Of a stretch of DNA of 64,000 nucleotides, positions 55,347 to 64,000 are shown one piece after another. Position 1 is the first letter of the stretch; each line of letters begins with the position of its first letter. The notes under the pieces were generated by a model. The model saw only the letters and a list, made by a program, of their open reading frames with translations. It ran no database searches and had not been told where the DNA came from. Source of the stretch: Paraphoma chrysanthemicola (Eukaryota; Ascomycota; Dothideomycetes; Pleosporales; Phaeosphaeriaceae). The stretch spans positions 2,542,001 through 2,606,000 of the forward strand of contig JAGMWG010000002.1 in assembly GCA_020744225.1 (NCBI GenBank). The letters run 5' to 3'. The translations under genes and the position numbers were made by a program.

Positions 55347-56088
55347 TATAGACTCAAGATCACATCTCACTTCAATCGGCGTGTTTTCACTTTTGGACGG
55401 CCAGCTGTCAAGGTTATGACGTTTCATGACTCTAATACCGAGCTCATTCGACGTCCCGAACATGTGTGAGGTCTTTTGTAGACACCAGACTGCGGGACTC
55501 GAACAAGACCGCCTATTCATGATGTCAAATGACCAAAGTTCGGTTTCCATCAAGAATTGCAATGTAAACTATGTTCGTTCTCGTTGCAGCCATGGGCATA
55601 ATTTTACAGGTCAAAGCCGTTGAAAAGCTGCTTTACCATGGGCGAGACTAGTCACACGTCAACTTAGGTCTCGCTGCTCAGCATCCGTCCCCGTCAAAAA
55701 GTCTAACACTGAGTGGTGGTTGTGCGCCGCAGTATTCAACAGGGCGATCAAGGATTCTTGGTATGAGACAGTAGAAAGTGGTAGGTTTGCGTGTTTGGGC
55801 CGGGGAGTTTGTGATTCTTCTATGCTAACTAGAAGTTATTGGAAGGTGAGTGTCTGTGCCATGCGCTTGTCTGACGATTGCCGCGGCATACTAAGGTCCC
55901 GTGCAAGTGAATGAGCACTCAGTGATCGCCGGGTCACATGTCCAGCCCGCACCTCATAAATCCTTCCGCGCACAAACACTCACATCCAACAATCCAGTCT
56001 TCTTTCGCACACCCACTCAACTATCAAACATCAAACGTGCAGATCTCCAACTCTCAACCAGCTCCGCGTTCAGCGCAACTCTTCCGCT
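55347..56088. promoter_or_regulatory. Spacer and promoter carrying copy 2 of the repeat
   Basis: No gene. The end (about 55869-56088) is the promoter and leader of the next gene and starts with the second copy of the diverged repeat. A TAAATC element and C/A-rich leader follow. Confidence 0.45.
55869..55975 (+). repeat. Diverged direct repeat, copy 2
   Basis: Contains GCACTCAGTGATCGCCG, then GTCACATG and AGCCCGC, then CTTCCGCGCACA, in the same order and orientation as copy 1 at 51206-51315. It ends 113 bp before the ATG at 56089. Confidence 0.7.
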
Positions 56089-56987
56089 ATGAGCAAACAA
56101 ATCCAACTCCACTGTCCATCAACTAAAGCCACAGTCGACAAGTTCATAATCTCACCCTACCACTCCCCCGAGCAAACTTACAAAGCCATCCGCCTCGCAC
56201 TCGCTATCCCACACGCGTCGCTCTACACTGTCGAGGCAGTGCCTATCACCAAACTCGACTCCCTGCAAGACGGGCAGCGCGTGCTAGTCGCCGCAGCGCC
56301 TGCCGAACACATGCCGCCGGATTCACCGCCCGAGTATGAGTTCTACGCAGGTGAAGAAGCAGATGACGTGGATCCTGATCTCGAGGGATACGGGCTGGAG
56401 TGGGATGACATGAGTGAGCGAGAGAAATGTGAACACGTAGCGAGTCTGAACTCGCGAGTACCCGAGAGGAGGAATCGCATGAGGATTACCCGCGGGTGGG
56501 AACGGGTGCGAGACGAAATTGCTGAGATACAGAAAATGGAGAGTGGACAAGAAAAGGGAATGTGGATGTCAAGGAGTGTGAAGACTTGATCCAACAGCGC
56601 TGGAACATGTCTCTCGACCAATTCATTCCAGACACCTACAAGCCGCCGAAACTCCCCTCTTCAACAACATCGACGACGCGCACATGGGATCCGGACTTCG
56701 TAGCCGCGGTGGCGGTGCTAAGCAGTTTCTCGCACGGACAAGCGAGCCTTATTCGCGAGCATTTGGTGGAGGCGATGCAGCTGCGTATGGCCGAGGAGAT
56801 TGATACACGCGCAGAAGGACATGTTCAGACTGGCGATGTGCTGAGTGCGATTGGGATCGTGTTTGAGCGCGCGGGGGTTGTGGAGGCTAAGGCGGTGAAG
56901 GTTAGGACGAAGCCTGTTCGGGCGAAGGGGAAGGAGCGGAGGAAGGCGGGGAAGGCGAGGAAGAAGGAGATGAGTGGGGATGAGTAG
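56089..56987 (+). CDS. Hypothetical protein with ubiquitin-like or doublecortin-like N-terminus
   Basis: Two overlapping frames read as one protein: exon 1 (56089-56505) and exon 2 (56574-56987), joined by a 68-nt intron with weak donor GTGCGA and acceptor GTCAAG, giving 276 residues. Without it the first frame ends at 56589 and the second has only a weak start, so the alternatives are a 1-base frameshift near 56540 or two genes. The N-terminus resembles a small beta-grasp fold (QIQLHCPSTKATVDKFIISP, LDSLQDGQRVLVAA), with an acidic linker (EEADDVDPDLEGYG). The C-terminal part is helical (FVAAVAVLSSFSHGQASLIR) and ends very basic (KGKERRKAGKARKKEMSGDE). No family is recognised with confidence. 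Confidence 0.6.
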
Positions 56988-57210
56988 GTGATCTTAGAAA
57001 TTGATGGAGTGAGGGAGTTTAGTGAGATTGTAGGGGAAGATTTATGAGTGAGATAGATTATGGGAGACGGATGGATAATCATCGCACCCAATCCATTTCT
57101 CAATCTCACACGAGAAGACTCCCAGTAACCGTCCCTCCAGCCACATATTCCCAAATTCCGCCACAAGCAAACCCCAATGCCGACTCCCATGCCATTCCTC
57201 CACTCCCATT

Positions 57211-57945
57211 CTACCCATCCAAGATCTCAATCTCAACACCCTGCGCAAACTCCCCCTTCAACTCCCCATCACCCCCCTCCGTCGTCGGCCGACACACATA
57301 CCCCCCAACCCCAACCTCCCACCCCTGCTCCTCCGCCAGCGCCCACGTAACTTCCCTCACAGGCCTCCTCTCCTCCTTACCCTCGCCATCCTTCACAACC
57401 AAATACACCCACAGACTCTTCCCAAGGACGTCCTTTTCGCGACGAATCTCAATCGTCGCGCCGGGGCGTGCATTTGTGTCGTTGGAATTGAACGCTGGAT
57501 CAGGCGTAAGAGACCAATCGGCCCAGGTATCGCAGCCTACGGTCGCAATGTATGGTTTCCCGTAGTAGAATTCAATGCCGGTTTTGATCCATTTGGTCTG
57601 GTTGGCGGCGAGGCCTGGTTTGGTAAAGTGCAGGAGCAGACCTGCTTGGTCGTATTGGCGGAGTTGGTTCGCGGGCGGGAGTGTGAATGTGAGTTTTGCG
57701 CGTTGGAAAGTCGAAAGAGGGTAGGTTGGTAACGTCGAGGGGTGAGTTGGTGCGTTGAAGGCGTTGTGGGAGGGAGGTTTGCGCCAGATGTCGGTGTCGG
57801 GTGGGGCCGAGAGGGTGAATGGGGGGATTGTGGTGGTGGTTGTATTGGGGTAGGACATTGTGGTGGCTGCGGTTATGGTAGTAAGTAGAAGTAGGACGAT
57901 TGAAGCAAAGAGGGGTGAGATGGTTTTGTGCTGGGTAAGAAGCAT
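57211..57945 (-). CDS. DUF1349-like beta-sandwich protein
   Basis: One exon, 244 residues from MLLTQHKTISPLF, which gives a hydrophobic leader (SPLFASIVLLLLTTITAATT). The internal Met (MSYPNTTTTT) would give a cytosolic form. The core matches DUF1349, a concanavalin-like fold: FTLSAPPDTDIWRKPPSHNA, RQYDQAGLLLHF, WIKTGIEFYYGKPYIATVGC and DTWADWSL. In yeast and bacterial relatives this fold binds or cuts sugars, but no catalytic set can be named here. Secretion depends on the start chosen. Confidence 0.82.
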   Translation of the reverse strand: MLLTQHKTISPLFASIVLLLLTTITAATTMSYPNTTTTTIPPFTLSAPPDTDIWRKPPSHNAFNAPTHPSTLPTYPLSTFQRAKLTFTLPPANQLRQYDQAGLLLHFTKPGLAANQTKWIKTGIEFYYGKPYIATVGCDTWADWSLTPDPAFNSNDTNARPGATIEIRREKDVLGKSLWVYLVVKDGEGKEERRPVREVTWALAEEQGWEVGVGGYVCRPTTEGGDGELKGEFAQGVEIEILDG

Positions 57946-58652
57946 GAGGTGGGTTATCGAAGGTATATATATATGTTCTTGGGGAAGCACGTTATTTGAG
58001 TACGAAGAACCTTAGCAGTATAAGAGGATGAACTTCGGAAGCACCAACCACGTCAGGTCTAATCATATGATAGCGTTTGGTATATTCTTATACTTCTGGC
58101 GCTGTCGGACCGAGAATGGATGCTCCCTGACGTCCTGTCGTGAGACACTGAAGGAAAGCGGGGTGCAGTGCTTGGCGAGAAAGTGCGAGATCCTAGTGGA
58201 GCATAGCTACTTACCAGATGAGGTGGCTTCGGGATGCCGGATTGATCGTGCTATGGCAGATGTGACTGTGGACTATGCATTCAAGCTGCAGGTATGATGC
58301 GATCCAGAATGCGAGGCTCCGCTTCGACTGGAAAGGCGCTAGTGCGAATTTGGCCGCAGAATGCGAGATCTATTACACGGCTTGGCAACGGCTCCTTCGA
58401 TGTTCGCGACCACTTCTCGTGTGAGAAAAAATCCCAACTGCCACTTCTTGACCCATGGCTGACGACTTCTTCTCCTCCGAGAAGAAGCAGCTGGACAGAT
58501 AATGCTACCTTCAAGAAATCCGTCGACATTGTTAGCTCGAGTCTGGCTTTGTCGAAGAGACGTCAACAGTAACATGAATTTTCCAACACAATAGTTTGAT
58601 GTTGTACAAGCACATTGATTCGCAGGTATATACACTTCTGTCGATAAATCAT
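57946..58652. other. Spacer, no gene supported
   Basis: A short plus-strand string at 58453 (MADDFFSSEKKQLDR, then stop) and a following frame (TDNATFKKSVDIVSSSLALS) look protein-like but are out of frame and too short; possibly a relic. Otherwise nothing is seen. Confidence 0.4.
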
Positions 58653-59676
58653 CTATTTCTTTTGCTCGCCCTCCTTTGGCGGCTCCGGCTTCGGTGTGGG
58701 CAACTTGAACTGAAAGCAAATTAGATGCGTCATATTTGTCAAGGTCAAGACTTGTACTTACGTTCTCTGGCTTCAAGTCGTCTCCGGGACCGACCTGCTC
58801 CCACGCTGATGAGCCACCACGGAAGTTTCTAAAGGCTTGCGTCATCTCGAGCGGCTCCACGACAATCCTCTTCTTCTCCTCGTCGTATCTGATCTCGGTG
58901 TAACCGGTCATGGGGAAGTCTTTTCTCAGCGGGTGTCCGTCAAAGCCATAGTCTGTCATGATGCGCCTCAGATCCGGATGTCCGACGAAGAAGACACCGA
59001 ACAGATCGTAGACTTCTCGCTCGTACCAATTGGCTCCGTCGTAGAGATCGCACAGACTTGGAACCGGGGTCGCCTCATCAGCGTATGTCTTGACTCTTAT
59101 GCGCGAGTTGTGGCGGATGCTGAGCATGTTGTAGACAACCTCGAATCGCTGGTCCTTGGTGGGGTAGTCCACGGCGGTGATGTCGGAGATCTGGGTGTAT
59201 TCGGCGGCAGTGTGATACTTTAGAAAGGTGAAGGTGGGGATGACGCCCGCAGGAGGAATGTAGATGGTCAACTCGTCCTTCCATACTGAGAATCTGCACA
59301 GCATCAGATCGAACCAAGGGCTCGCTCGCACTACACTCACTGTTGCACGTATTTGGGCAGACATGACATCAGGTACTGTCCGTACTTGTGCAGTGCCTCG
59401 CCCTTCTCCTTGTACTTGTCCGCCGGGTTCACGATGGCAGCTTTGAGAGGGCCTGCCGGGTTGCGCGGGGCGTACTGCACGTGCATTAGCGTGATTGTCC
59501 ACCTTCACATCCATCCCAGGCTATCGCACCCGCATGTTTGGCGTCTCCTTGCTCTCGGCCGCGACCTCCTTCGCGCGAAGCATTGTCGAGGCAAAGGTGC
59601 GCACGGCGGCGCGAGAACAGCCCGAGGAGCGCGCAACGGCGCCCAATGGCCGGGCCACAGCTAGCCGCATGGCCAT
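58653..59676 (-). CDS. nuo-30.4: NADH:ubiquinone oxidoreductase 30.4 kDa subunit (NDUFS3)
   Basis: A core subunit of mitochondrial complex I (bacterial NuoC), located in the peripheral arm near the quinone-reducing module. Four exons (59530-59676, 59341-59474, 58762-59293, 58653-58709) give 289 residues. A presequence (MAMRLAVARPLGAVARSSGC) is followed by QYLMSCLPKYVQQFSVWKDE across the second junction. The family signature YEREVYDLFGVFFVGHPDLR is present, then HPLRKDFPMTGYTEIRYDEE. The last 19-codon exon (FKLPTPKPEPPKEGEQKK) completes the protein; read-through of the last intron gives a spurious longer frame to 58339. Divergent from NOT4. Confidence 0.96.
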
Positions 59677-60043
59677 TGTGTGCGTGGAGAGGGTGGGTGA
59701 AGCTGCGCGGTGCAGTGAGCGAGGGCAACCGGTGGTGATGATGTCGTCGACGACGTCGAGCAGCGGCCAGTGAGTGCCTCCGAAGCATGTCGCGCTAGTT
59801 AGTCAGCTAGCGGATCCTGGCTGTCTCGATGCGCAGGTGCAGCCTCTGAACCCCCATCACCACCAGTGCATCCCTTTCCCAGCGTCTCTCGAATACGGTC
59901 GGCGTTTGTTTCTTCCTGCGGCCTTCTCCTTGTCGTCCCGTCCCTCAACGTACACGTGTCCGCCACCTTCACCCCACACACGGTCCCTTTCGCCGGCGCG
60001 CCACCGACACGCTTTCGTCACACCACAACCACACAGCTCAGCC
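59677..60043. promoter_or_regulatory. Divergent promoter, complex I subunit / NOT4
   Basis: 367 bp between divergent starts, with a C-rich leader for NOT4. Frames here are shadows. Confidence 0.4.
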
Positions 60044-62652
60044 ATGTCTCGACTGCAGCACGATCAGTTCGTCGATGACGAGGAGGAAGAATGTTGCCCG
60101 CTATGTGTCGAAGAGTTCGATCTCTCAGACAGGAACTTCCGCCCGTGTACCTGCGGCTACCAAGTACGCAAAACCGCCAGCGCAGTCTGGCCGAGCTGGC
60201 TCCAGTCGCCATACTGACCCCACGTGCCAGATATGTCAGTTCTGCTACAACAACATCAAGACGACGATGAACGGGCTGTGTCCCGCCTGCCGCCGCCCGT
60301 ACGACGATTCCACCATCGAATGGAAGACCATTTCCCCCGAAGAGTGGGTCCCCTGCACCTCTCGCGTCAACATCTCTAACGTCGAACAGGATGGCCAAGC
60401 ACAAGCAGCAGATCGCACAGAAAGCCAAGAAGAACGCGCAGATACGGCAGAAGGAGGCACAGAAGGCGGAAGCCGACTCGCTTAGTCGCAAGCATCTCGC
60501 CGGCCTGCGAGTGGTGCAGAAGAACCTCGTCTACGTGACCGGCCTCACTCCGACGATACGCGAGGATAGGCTCCTTGATACTCTGCGTGGCCCCGAGTAC
60601 TTCGGACAGTACGGCAAGATCATCAAGATTGTCGTCAGCAAAGCTCGGGAGAATGCGCAGCATCAGCAATCGGTGGGCGTGTATGTCACGTTCGCTCGTA
60701 AGGAAGATGCCGAGCAGTGCATCAAGGCCGTCGATGGCTCGTCGAATGGCGAACGACAACTACGGTTCGTACACTGCCCACATGAACCTTGTCATAGCAC
60801 GCCGCTAACTTTCTACAGAGCCCAGTATGGTACGACCAAGTACTGTTCGGCGTACCTCCGCGGGGAGCAATGCAACAATCGCAACTGCATGTTCTTACAC
60901 GAGCCCGGCGAGGACAACGACAGCTTTACCCGTCAAGACCTCTCTATGATGAACTCGATACAAACGCAGCAACCAGCGCAGTCATCGTCATCACGCGCCG
61001 CTCCTCCCGCTCATCCTGGCCCGCCTGTCGCCGCTGCTGCCGCTGCCACTCCGATGAACCGCCAAGACAGCAACGACACTTCCAGCCCCACCCACGATGC
61101 GCCTGGTCTACCAGCCACTGCGAGCTGGGGAAGCAAGGCTGTGCTCGAGCGCCGGGCGAGCCGCTCCACCATTGCTTCCAACCCCAGCCCTCTTGTAACT
61201 AATGCAGTCCCTGCGCCGACTTCGAAAACCCCGAAACCCGAAGAGCAACCAAAGAAGAAGGGCAAAGAAAAAGAGAAGAAGGAGGAGAAGGAGAAGGAGA
61301 AGTCTGCGCAGACATCCAAATCCGCAACGCCGCTGCCCACACCGGCGCCTGTGGCCCGTCCCGCTCCTGCACGAAGCAATCCCCTGGATGCCTTGATGAA
61401 GACAATATGTTCCCCCGATTTCAAATTCGTCTTTTCCAGCGCTGCTCTCACCGAGGAAGATTTCAAAGCCATCATGGAATTCCCTCAGTTGCTTGATCCC
61501 AATGGCGGTGCGAAGCGTCGTGCGATGCGCGAGAAGGAAGAAGAGCTCCAACGAGAGGCCGAGGCTAAAGCAAAACTCGCAACGCAACAACCACCAGCGG
61601 CAGACCACGATGAGGCAGAAGCAACTGCTGGCGGTAGCTTACAACTGGGCGGAGAGCCAGAGGAGGGACACGATACTGCGACTGGTCATCTCAATCACCA
61701 TGCGATAGCACCACCAAATCAACAAGGGTTTGGGGCTAGCTTGTTTGGCCAGAACCCCTCCTTGACAGAGGATTTCAGTAGCCTTGGACTCAGCAACCGT
61801 GGCCTGACGCAACAACAGCAGCAACAGCTTCTTCTTTCGAATTTCAAGTCAAACGCACAGTCGAACGGACCGCTCTCCAACCAGAACATCCAGGCTCCGC
61901 ACGGTCTGAGCGCGAATGCTCCGGGCCATGTCAGACAGACTTCACGCTTCAGCTTCGCAAACGACAGTGCTTCAGCTTCTGCAAATGTTCAGCCAGTGGC
62001 CAATCAGAAGCTGATGAGCCAGCAAAATTCGATGATGCCCAAAAATGCAAATCACTTCGGCCAAATCTCCCAACACCAGCCTCTGGGCAACCAATTCTTC
62101 ACCAATGTCCAAGGACCACCTCCCGGACTCAAGCCTACCGGAACACCACCTGTTGGCGGCACCAGCATGTTTGGCCAAGGACACGGCTTTGCTACTGGTG
62201 GCCTTGGTTATGGCGCCAATGCGGTTGGCCGGAACAACAATGATGCCATGTATCAGGACTTGCTTCGCGGCAGGAACATAGACGGTGGTGCCAGGGTGGT
62301 TGATGCCGGAAAGCGTGAGTCAATGTTTCCTTCTTTCCTCAACCAACACTCCTCGAGCTCTACGCCTGCCCCTGCCCCTGGCCTTCTACCGTTTCCTTAT
62401 GGACCTTCGCCTGGTGCTTATCAGGAATCTGGTTCGCAGAAATCTAAGAAAAAGGGGAAGAAACATAGGCATGCTAACACTTCCTCTTCTGGAGGTGGTG
62501 GCTTAGCAGATGTTCATGACCCGAGTATCTTACAGGCGAGGCTCCAGCAAGGCGGTATGGGGGGACAAGGCCTATACGGTCAAGGCCAGAGCGGCTTCTC
62601 CTCCCTTTATAACAACAACAACAACAACTACGGCGGTGCCGGGCGATGGTAG
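60044..62652 (+). CDS. NOT4: NOT4-type RING/RRM E3 ligase of the CCR4-NOT complex
   Basis: A RING E3 ubiquitin ligase and subunit of the CCR4-NOT mRNA-decay complex, which also acts in co-translational quality control. Exons 60044-60163, 60231-60343, 60390-60764 and 60819-62652 give 813 residues if it ends at the TAG at 62650. The C4C4 RING spans ~16-68 (CCPLCVEEFDLSDRNFRPC, CGYQICQFCYNNIKTTMNG, CPACRRPYDD). A helical linker, an RRM (KNLVYVTGLTPTIREDRLLD, GVYVTFARKEDAEQCIKAVD) and a CCCH finger (YCSAYLRGEQCNNRNCMFLH) follow. The rest is disordered and Gln/Ser/Pro-rich. The 54-nt third intron is in frame and stop-free. The true C-terminus may lie further right (see the next CDS). Confidence 0.93.
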
Positions 62653-63237
62653 TCTTCTTCCCTTTCATTCACATACTTGGTCGCCGTATGGGCAGACAGC
62701 TTGTCTTACTATCTTTCTTTCTATGATGGCTGCATGGCGTTTGGGGTATTGCACATCAAATGCATAGGCACAGTACGGTACACTGTACCGAATTGTCTGG
62801 CGTTACGAACAGGTCGACCATTGCCGTATATCACCGGCTTTGGCATGTCTTCACGGCACTATCACATTTTCACACCTTTGTCTTCCTTTTCTTGGCTATA
62901 CCTGGTGGGATATACTGCTTCGCCAGCTGCTAGGTCAGCCTCTCTCGTCGTCTTCGTCGTGGCCATCGCATGTACGTAATCCCCTTCCTGCCGCGTCTAG
63001 GCCGGCACGCTTACTTTCTAATAGAGAGATGCCTTCTTATATATCCTTTTGTTCCCTTCTCGTGACGAAGATGACAGAGAACCAACTTTGCATTTTGATG
63101 TATCTAATCTCCTAGGCGGCGGAAGTCTTCGCCAATTTAAACGACGACCGCCATTGTAGTTGTTGTTGTTGCGACCGAGACCACCCCTTCACGAATTGCA
63201 TCTCTATGACATTGTTTAAGCTGACCTCTGTCAACAG
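62653..63237. other. Spacer or long intron, with diverged inverted repeat
   Basis: T-rich, no frames of note. A segment at 63147-63171 is the reverse complement of 62613-62637 apart from a 3-bp insertion (an AAC/GTT-rich motif). A consensus acceptor (CTGACCTCTGTCAACAG) ends at 63237. The stretch is either a 3' flank or most of an intron of NOT4. Confidence 0.4.
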
Positions 63238-64000
63238 ATGATAGTATATTTGGCGGCGATGAGCAGGCTTCATTCAATGTCGACGCACTGGTCAATGAAA
63301 CTGAATCAGAATTCACAGCAACGCAGCATGTTCCAAGTACCACCCTCGGCGCTCACCTCGTCCAACCCCGTCGGGCGACTCCGACAATCCCACCTGGATT
63401 TACCGCCCCAGCGCTGCCTCGATCAATAGCTGAAGAGTCTAAGTCTCAGCCTGGCTCGCGACCAATGTCACGCACTACATCTTCGACCATCACACCTGCA
63501 GTCCCAGTCATACCTATCCTCCCTGCTACACCAAGCCATGCTACCACTCCATCCCGGAGCAAAAAGCCGGCGAAGCAGTCGGGTGACGCTCTTCCATCAG
63601 TGCCAACACCAGCGATACCGCAGCCCGAGACGCCAACAAGAGCTGCACGCAAAACGAGCGCGCCAAAGACACCGATTGCTGCTACACCATCCAAGAAGGC
63701 GAAAGAAGATGCAGCTTTACAGAAAAAGGCACGCCAAAGAGAAGACGAGAAAAAGCCAGCAAGTGAGGCGATTACGAAAGAGCCGAGCAAGGGGAAAGGC
63801 AAGAGTAAGAGCACCATCGCGTCAGAAAACACTCCACAGAAAGATGCCGGAAATCCAAAATCAGAAGCCGTAGCATCGTCACCCGCTGCAGCCACAACTC
63901 CTGCTACCACCTCGAAACGACAGCCACCGGGCAAGCTAGATATTACTGCAGCGACTCGCACACCAGAGAGTGCAGGATCTCCGGCAACAAGCTCTAATAA
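63238..64000 (+). CDS. Open exon running off the window, possibly the NOT4 C-terminus
   Basis: After the acceptor ending at 63237 one frame is open to the last base (about 254 codons, no stop), beginning DDSIFGGDEQASFNVDALVN once one base is taken from an upstream exon. It is disordered: a Pro motif (RRATPTIPPGFTAPALPRS), then Lys/Ala/Glu-rich helix (KKAKEDAALQKKARQREDEK), then RQPPGKLDITAATRTPESA. A phase-1 donor (GTATGG near 62556) in the last NOT4 exon would join it in frame. Long disordered C-termini with such Pro and Lys segments are plausible for filamentous-fungal NOT4 proteins. It could instead be the start region of a separate gene. The codon bias and length leave little doubt that it is coding. 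Confidence 0.6.

Noticed and set aside
58339..58760. Longer C-terminus of the complex I subunit
   Set aside because: It arises only by reading through a normal 52-nt intron; splicing gives the short C-terminus typical of the family.
1..64000. CRISPR arrays, rRNA genes, insertion sequences, intact transposons, phage genes
   Set aside because: None seen. No spaced identical repeats, no rRNA motifs, and no transposase or reverse-transcriptase motifs in any frame; the genome is eukaryotic.

Overview
The window is nuclear DNA from a filamentous ascomycete (Pezizomycotina; a Dothideomycete is the best guess). The evidence is short (about 45-95 nt) GT-AG introns that splice in frame wherever exons were joined, dense genes on both strands with 0.2-1.5 kb spacers, fungus-specific families (Ntr1, NOT4, a SidF-type siderophore acyltransferase, a Zn2Cys6-like regulator), and a tRNA-Glu gene with an intron at the canonical 37/38 site. 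All exon joins were made by eye from splice sites and reading frame; none was tested against a database.

Layout, left to right. 1-3.2 kb: a secreted protein cut by the window edge, two weak small genes, tRNA-Glu(CTC). 3.7-5.1 kb: histidinol-phosphate aminotransferase (HIS5). 6.0-8.8 kb: an unusual single polypeptide joining a Ras-like GTPase, ankyrin repeats and a Ser/Thr kinase. 10.1-12.5 kb: a disordered protein. 13.4-16.1 kb: a PDK1/Pkh-type kinase. 17.6-19.0 kb: a single-pass membrane protein. 20.3-26.0 kb: the spliceosome-disassembly factor Ntr1 and a divergent Met-rich disordered protein. 26.8-27.8 kb: ankyrin protein A. 28.8-32.1 kb: a large secreted protein with a Cys/His arrangement like that of the CNF/CheD deamidase fold. 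32.8-34.6 kb: a CCCH zinc-finger protein. 35.1-36.2 kb: a Cys-rich type I membrane protein. 37.6-39.1 kb: a multi-pass membrane protein. 39.6-40.0 kb: mitoribosomal mS37/MRP10. 40.4-43.2 kb: a disordered acidic protein. 43.5-45.1 kb: adenylosuccinate lyase (ADE13). 46.0-47.6 kb: the SidF-like acyltransferase. 48.2-49.0 kb: mitochondrial MnSOD. 49.2-50.1 kb: ankyrin protein B, a paralogue of A. 50.4-51.6 kb: two small genes. 52.3-55.3 kb: the Zn2Cys6-like regulator. 56.1-57.0 kb: a small acidic/basic protein. 57.2-57.9 kb: a DUF1349-like protein. 58.7-59.7 kb: the complex I 30.4 kDa subunit. 60.0-62.7 kb: NOT4, with a further open exon running off the right edge.

Most genes are unrelated housekeeping genes and I see no operon-like or biosynthetic cluster. 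Links that can be read from the layout are local: divergent promoters shared by NTR1 and the Met-rich protein, by the siderophore acyltransferase and SOD2, and by complex I and NOT4. The most notable items are the Ras-ankyrin-kinase fusion (with Glu in place of the guanine-specificity Asp of the GTPase), the secreted CNF/CheD-like candidate, the ankyrin paralogue pair with a conserved intron, the atypical spacing of the Zn2Cys6 cluster, and a diverged repeat of about 110 bp shared by two promoter-type spacers at 51.2 and 55.9 kb.
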